Source: Streptomyces aurantiacus (GTDB taxonomy: Bacteria > Actinomycetota > Actinomycetes > Streptomycetales > Streptomycetaceae). From it: a stretch of 36,673 bases of DNA. Of the stretch, positions 32,936 through 36,673 are shown one piece after another; position 1 is the first letter of the stretch; each line of letters starts with the position of its first letter. The DNA lies in the NCBI RefSeq assembly GCF_001418335.1, contig NZ_LIPP01000080.1, positions 1 through 36,673 on the forward strand, given 5' to 3'. The notes beneath the pieces are model-generated. The model ran no database searches. It had not been told where the DNA came from and worked only from the letters and a program-made list of their open reading frames with translations. The translations under genes were made by a program, and so were the position numbers.

Positions 32936-33508
32936 ATGCCGAGATGGGAGTCAGACGCACAGGGGCGGCTCGAGCGCGCGGCGCTCGAACTGTTCGAGGC
33001 GCAAGGGTTCCAGCGCACCACGGTCGCGGAGATCGCACGCACCGCCGGTCTGACCGAGCGCTCCTTCTACCGATACTTCCCCGACAAGCGGGAAGTCCTC
33101 TTCGCCGGCAACGAACTCGAAGCCCACCTTGCCGCCCGGGTCGAGGCGGCCGACCCCGGCCTCACGCCGATCGAGGTGCTACTGACCGCGCTGGGGACCG
33201 CCGACGAGGTCTTTCACTCGCGCGAGTTCCTGCTGCGCCGCGTCAGGGTGATCGCCGCCAGCCCGGCACTGGCCGAGCGCGATCTGATCAAACTCGCCGA
33301 TATCGCCGACGCGCTGGCGCAGGCGCTCGAACACCGCGGCGTCGAGCCCGGCAAGGCACGCTTCATCATCGACGTGGCGATAGCGGTCTCCCGGCGCGCC
33401 ACGTCCCGCTGGCTGGCCGACCCCGACGCGACTCTCTCCGAGCTCGTCGCCCTGACCGCCGCCGAACTGCGTGAGTCGGTCGCGCCGCTGGCCCCGACGG
33501 TCGGCTGA
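32936..33508 (+). CDS. TetR-family transcriptional regulator
   Basis: A 190-residue regulator. The HTH is clear: RLERAALELFEAQGFQRTTV, then AEIARTAGLTERSFYRYFPDK (given as two blocks), followed by an all-helical ligand domain with RRVRVIAASPALAERD, typical of the TetR C-terminal MftR-like group. ATG at 32936 is chosen because the second operator lies just before it; a GTG two codons upstream is possible. It probably represses itself and the divergent oxidoreductase gene through the two palindromes at 32867-32923, and is released by a small ligand not known. Confidence 0.88.
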   Translation: MPRWESDAQGRLERAALELFEAQGFQRTTVAEIARTAGLTERSFYRYFPDKREVLFAGNELEAHLAARVEAADPGLTPIEVLLTALGTADEVFHSREFLLRRVRVIAASPALAERDLIKLADIADALAQALEHRGVEPGKARFIIDVAIAVSRRATSRWLADPDATLSELVALTAAELRESVAPLAPTVG

Positions 33509-33897
33509 GCGCATTGTGGCAAAGGGGGTCCCAGCTCGTGCATTGCGCGACGCGAGGGTGCGATGGACGTGGCGGTCGGCGCTTTGGTGTGCGCGGTCAG
33601 TGTCAGGCAGGTTCCCGCAGTCGACGAATCCCGAGCGCTCCGCTCGTATTGTCGTTGAGCTTGTCCATGGCCGGTCGGGTCGGCCCGGGCGCTGGCGAGA
33701 CCGGAAGAACAGAGCGCTTGAGGACACCCTGGGGATGGTCCGTGGGGAGGCGGAAGCGCGAGCGCCGGCGGACATGCAGCGCGGGGAGTACGAGTAGCGG
33801 GTCATGGCTGCCCCGCCAGGTCCACAGCGCGCATGCCCGCAGCGCCGCTAATGCCCGCAACGCCCAGCGAGACGTCGCAGACCCGGCCCCGGGCGCG
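33509..33897. other. Gene-poor stretch
   Basis: Lies between the TetR stop and the stop of the next minus-strand gene (convergent). Only short frames without ribosome sites; no strong hairpin recognised. Confidence 0.5.
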
Positions 33898-34848
33898 CTA
33901 CGCGGACACCACCACCACATGCTTGCCCGAGATGCCGCCGCGCTCGAACGCCCGGTGCGCGGCGGCGATGTCCGCGAGCGGATACACGCTGTCGATCACC
34001 GGGCGCAGCGCACCCGAAGTGACATGGCCGGCCAGAGTGCCGAGCAGGGCGGTGTCGGGATCGGCACTGAAGGCGCGGATGCGACGGGAGCCGTACACGC
34101 TCGTCGCGGCGATCGAGGCCAGGGCCGACGGGGACAGTCCGACGGTGACCATCGGGCCACCCTTGGCCAGCCGGCTCCGGTAGCGGTTCAGTTCCGAGCC
34201 GACGGTGTCGACGATGACGTCGAACGGCCCGATCCGGTCCGAGGGGGTGGAGCCGTAGTCCAGGACCTCGTCGGCACCGAGGCCGGTGAGGAGCTGGGCG
34301 TGGCGGTCGCGAGCCAGCGCGGTCACCCGGCCGCCCATCGCGTGTGCCAGTTGCACGGCGGCCGTGCCGACGCCGCCGGCCGCGCCACGCACCAGGACGC
34401 GTTCCCCGCCGGTGAGACGCACGCTGTCACGCAGCGCGATCAGTGCCGTGGAACCCGCGACCACCAGGGGGGCCGCCTCGACCGGCGACATGTCCGCCGG
34501 GGCCGGTGCGAGCCGGTCCGCGGACACCACGACGTACTCGGCCGCGCCACCGGTGATGTGCCGCTTCCGGGGATGCACCGTGCCCCACACCCGTTCCCCG
34601 ACCGTGACCCCTTCCACCCCGGGGCCGGTCGCCGCGACGGTGCCCGCGAAGTCCAGCCCCGTACCGATGGGGAAGCGGCGCCCGGACATGAACTTCACCT
34701 CCCCGGCGCGGACGATCGCGTCGTGTCCGTTCACGCTGGACGCCTCGGCCGACACCAGTACCTCGTCCGTGCCGGGAGCCGGGCGGTCCACGTCGTTCAC
34801 CCGCAGAACGTCCGGCGCACCGTAACTCGTGATCTGGGCGGCCTTCAT
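33898..34848 (-). CDS. NADP-dependent alcohol/quinone oxidoreductase-like protein (MDR family)
   Basis: A 316-residue protein, same superfamily as the gene at 31898-32851 but well diverged. It starts MKAAQITSYGAPDVLRVNDV, has GTGLDFAGTV near 70 and the nucleotide-binding LVRGAAGGVGTAAVQLA near 149-165, and ends HRAFERGGISGKHVVVVSA. No structural-zinc Cys cluster is present. ATG at 34848 follows GGAAGGA; a longer frame to 35037 is unsupported. It is divergent from the MmyB-type regulator at 34985, which probably controls it. Zinc-free quinone/enone reductase is the likely activity. Confidence 0.85.
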   Translation of the reverse strand: MKAAQITSYGAPDVLRVNDVDRPAPGTDEVLVSAEASSVNGHDAIVRAGEVKFMSGRRFPIGTGLDFAGTVAATGPGVEGVTVGERVWGTVHPRKRHITGGAAEYVVVSADRLAPAPADMSPVEAAPLVVAGSTALIALRDSVRLTGGERVLVRGAAGGVGTAAVQLAHAMGGRVTALARDRHAQLLTGLGADEVLDYGSTPSDRIGPFDVIVDTVGSELNRYRSRLAKGGPMVTVGLSPSALASIAATSVYGSRRIRAFSADPDTALLGTLAGHVTSGALRPVIDSVYPLADIAAAHRAFERGGISGKHVVVVSA

Positions 34849-34984
34849 GTCGCTGTCCTTCCGTGGTCGGCTGGGGTGGATCCGATGCTGGACCCTGCGC
34901 GCGACCTCGACCTCACAGGCGTCCACATCTTCCTGGGACAGCCAGAGCCACCCCCAGCGGGCGTGCCGGCGGCATACTGACGCC

Positions 34985-35728
34985 GTGACCGACGCATCCC
35001 TCGCCATGCGCGGCGATCCCCGACGCGAACTCGCCACGTTCCTGCGAGCTCGCCGAACGCGGCTGCGACCGGAGGACGTCGGCCTGGAGCCGGGCCCGCG
35101 GCGGCGCGTCGCCGGGCTGCGGCGGGAGGAACTGGCGCTGCTGGCCGGGGTGAGCGCGAACTACTACCAGCGCATGGAGCAGGGACGCGACGTCCGGCCC
35201 TCCGAGCAGGTCCTCGACGCGCTCGCGCGCGCCCTGCACTTCTCCGCCGAGGAGTCCCGGCATCTGCACAGCCTCGCCGCAGCCCTCGACCGCCTGCCGC
35301 CGTACCCCCGCACCCGCACCCAGCAGACCGCCTTCCTCCGCGACCTGGCCGACCGCCTCCACCTGCCCCGCCTCGCACCCACCCACCAGACGTGCCCGGA
35401 GCGCGCGGCCACGGTCGCCGAGCTGATCGGGATGTTGCGGACGCAGGTCGCCGCCGATCCGGCGCACCCGCGCGCCGTCGAGCTGGTGGGCGAACTCGCG
35501 GTCCGCAGCGACAAGTTCACGACCCTGTGGGCCCGCCACGACGTGGAGGCACCGACCCGCGGCCGGATGCGCGTCGACCACCCTCTGGTCGGGGAACTGA
35601 ACCCGGACTGGGACGCCTACCCGATGCCGGGCTCTTCCGGCCCGATGCTCATCGTCTGCACCACCGCCGAAGGCAGCCCCGACGCCGAGCGGCTCCAACT
35701 GCTCGCGGGCCTGCTCGACGCCCGCTGA
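34985..35728 (+). CDS. XRE-family regulator with shortened MmyB-like domain
   Basis: A 247-residue protein. N-terminal HTH_XRE (~10-80): FLRARRTRLRPEDVGLEP, VAGLRREELALLAGVSANYY, then a QGRDVRPSEQVLDALARAL stretch. The C-terminal ligand-binding part is MmyB-like (VAELIGMLRTQVAADPAHP, DKFTTLWARHDV, HPLVGELNPDWDAYP, ERLQLLAGLLDAR). The block with the usual LAWN and Y-P-D-W motifs between them is absent, so the domain is about 40-50 residues shorter than normal. GTG at 34985 is the first sensible start, and the gene is divergent from the oxidoreductase at 34848. Probable ligand-responsive repressor of that gene. Confidence 0.82.
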   Translation: MTDASLAMRGDPRRELATFLRARRTRLRPEDVGLEPGPRRRVAGLRREELALLAGVSANYYQRMEQGRDVRPSEQVLDALARALHFSAEESRHLHSLAAALDRLPPYPRTRTQQTAFLRDLADRLHLPRLAPTHQTCPERAATVAELIGMLRTQVAADPAHPRAVELVGELAVRSDKFTTLWARHDVEAPTRGRMRVDHPLVGELNPDWDAYPMPGSSGPMLIVCTTAEGSPDAERLQLLAGLLDAR

Positions 35729-35976
35729 CCCCCACGCCGAACCACCGGTTGACGCAACCATCGCGGCCGACGGCTCCTGGCTCGCCGCGACCAACCAGGT
35801 GTCGTCCTGTCGGCGGCGGAGGACTCAGGGCCGAAGAAGATCCGCCAGGCTTCCCTGACGCCCTTCTCAGCCTGCTCCGGATTCTCCGGCGCTCTACCCG
35901 TCGACCTGTTGACCGTAATGGGGCTGAACGACTCGTTGACGGGCGGCAGGGTCCGGTTCGTTCCGCGACGGCCGGG

Positions 35977-36672
35977 TCAGGACGCCTTCCAGAGGGTCAG
36001 TTCGGTGACGTAGTCGCGTGCCTTGAAGCCCTCGTCGTCCGTCTGGACGGTGACGTCCTTGATGCTGAGCATCGCCAGGTTGTCCTCGTCGGTGACGGTG
36101 CACAGCACCGTGCCCGGGGTCAGATGGTCGCCCTGGGCCTCGTCGGCGAGCTCGGAGGGCAGCGCGTCGGTCGCCGCGCCCTCGACGCACTCCTCGGGGG
36201 TGGTGCCCGCGCTCTTTCCCGCGGTCGTCACGAAGCGCAGGGTGTACCGGCCGCCGAACTCCTCGTACTGCAGCTCGGCTCCCGTCGTCGTGCTGGAGGC
36301 CTTGGTGTCGATCTTCGGTGCGTCCAGGTCGACGTTGGTGTACGAGCTGCGGCCGGCGGTGAACTGGGCGCGCAGGGTGAGCGGCTTGTCCTTGAAGATC
36401 TCCGTGTAGTCGCTCGGCGTCGCGTTCGCGGTGGAAGAGGCGACGGTGCTCGGCGTGGCGCCGGCGGGGGTGTGCGATCCGGCGGTCGCCGAGGAGGCCG
36501 GTTGTCCACCGCTGCCCTCGGCGTCGGCGTCCGTGTCGTCGCCTCGGGTGAGGACCCAGGCGCCTGCCGCGATCACCGCCAGGGCCAGCGCGGCGGCGCC
36601 GACCGTCAGCGGGGTCCGGCTCCGGGTCGGCGCCAGTGCTGTCGGCGGGCCGGAGGGAGGCGGGGCTCCGTG
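35977..36672 (-). CDS. Membrane-anchored extracytoplasmic protein, C-terminal part (gene start beyond window)
   Basis: The minus-strand frame is open from the last codon of the window. It reads a Pro-rich linker (PPPSGPPTALAPTRSRTP), a TM segment (VGAAALALAVIAAGAWVL, around 36585-36530), an acidic then Ser/Thr/Ala-rich stretch, and a beta-rich domain with a conserved pair of cysteines (EECVEG and TVLCTV), ending ELTLWKAS. A Pro-rich linker plus TM plus small extracellular domain is often the tail of a Ser/Thr protein kinase or a secretion-related membrane protein; the kinase part, if any, is outside the window. Function unknown. Confidence 0.6.
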   Translation of the reverse strand, partial: HGAPPPSGPPTALAPTRSRTPLTVGAAALALAVIAAGAWVLTRGDDTDADAEGSGGQPASSATAGSHTPAGATPSTVASSTANATPSDYTEIFKDKPLTLRAQFTAGRSSYTNVDLDAPKIDTKASSTTTGAELQYEEFGGRYTLRFVTTAGKSAGTTPEECVEGAATDALPSELADEAQGDHLTPGTVLCTVTDEDNLAMLSIKDVTVQTDDEGFKARDYVTELTLWKAS

Positions 36673-36673
36673 C

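Noticed and set aside
1..36673. tRNA, rRNA, CRISPR arrays and attachment sites
   Set aside because: No cloverleaf with a TTCGA loop, no rRNA-like tract, no regularly spaced repeats and no direct-repeat pair that could serve as att sites was recognised by eye.

Overview
The window is high-GC actinobacterial DNA, most probably from a Streptomyces chromosome. Third codon positions are almost all G or C, GTG starts are common, TTA codons are rare, and the gene families are typical of the genus (helicase-associated repeats, pentapeptide-repeat membrane proteins, MmyB-type XRE regulators, replication-relaxation proteins). No rRNA, tRNA or CRISPR array was seen.

Positions 1-13,860 are an accessory, mobile-element-like region with small or decayed genes. 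In order it holds the end of a helicase-associated-repeat protein and a coupled small gene, a pentapeptide-repeat membrane protein, micro-ORFs and a 56-residue membrane protein of the size seen in conjugative elements. Then come two paralogous 2H phosphoesterases (3369-3992 and 6331-7095, both minus), a small Cys-containing protein, a secreted I36-like protein and a one-pass membrane protein. A large NACHT-ATPase / multi-TM / seven-blade WD40 protein (7490-10819) and a SnoaL-like protein follow. The region ends in a multiply frameshifted replication-relaxation pseudogene that abuts an ISL3 transposase fragment.

Positions 13,870-28,484 are the centre of interest: a nine-gene, minus-strand biosynthetic operon read from 28,484 down. 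The order is KASIII-like acyltransferase, acyl-CoA-dehydrogenase-like prolyl-PCP oxidase, free-standing adenylation enzyme, SAM methyltransferase, PCP, FAD-dependent halogenase, HAD phosphatase, a second KASIII-like acyltransferase, and a 2201-residue PKS (KS-AT-DH-ER-KR-ACP). The adenylation enzyme, oxidase and PCP form the classical set that turns L-proline into pyrrole-2-carboxyl-S-PCP, and the halogenase has the PltA-type motifs. The inferred product is a (probably chlorinated and methylated) pyrrolyl polyketide. Unusual points are a KR lacking its catalytic Tyr, two KASIII homologues with a Cys-His-Asp type site, no thioesterase, and TTA codons in the halogenase and adenylation genes, which imply bldA control. 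No glycosyltransferase, transporter, PPTase, flavin reductase or intact pathway regulator lies inside the operon.

Positions 28,485-31,000 are scar tissue: an IS701 transposase remnant, an MmyB-type regulator broken at both ends, and an IS5-family transposase C-terminus. With the ISL3 and replication-relaxation debris on the other side, mobile-element fragments bracket the operon.

Positions 31,000-36,673 return to ordinary chromosome-like content: a VOC protein, a quinone-oxidoreductase-like gene divergent from a TetR regulator with two visible operator copies, a second such oxidoreductase divergent from an MmyB-type regulator, and the C-terminal part of a membrane-anchored protein cut by the window edge. 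All functional calls come from reading translated sequence and remembered family motifs; no database search was run.
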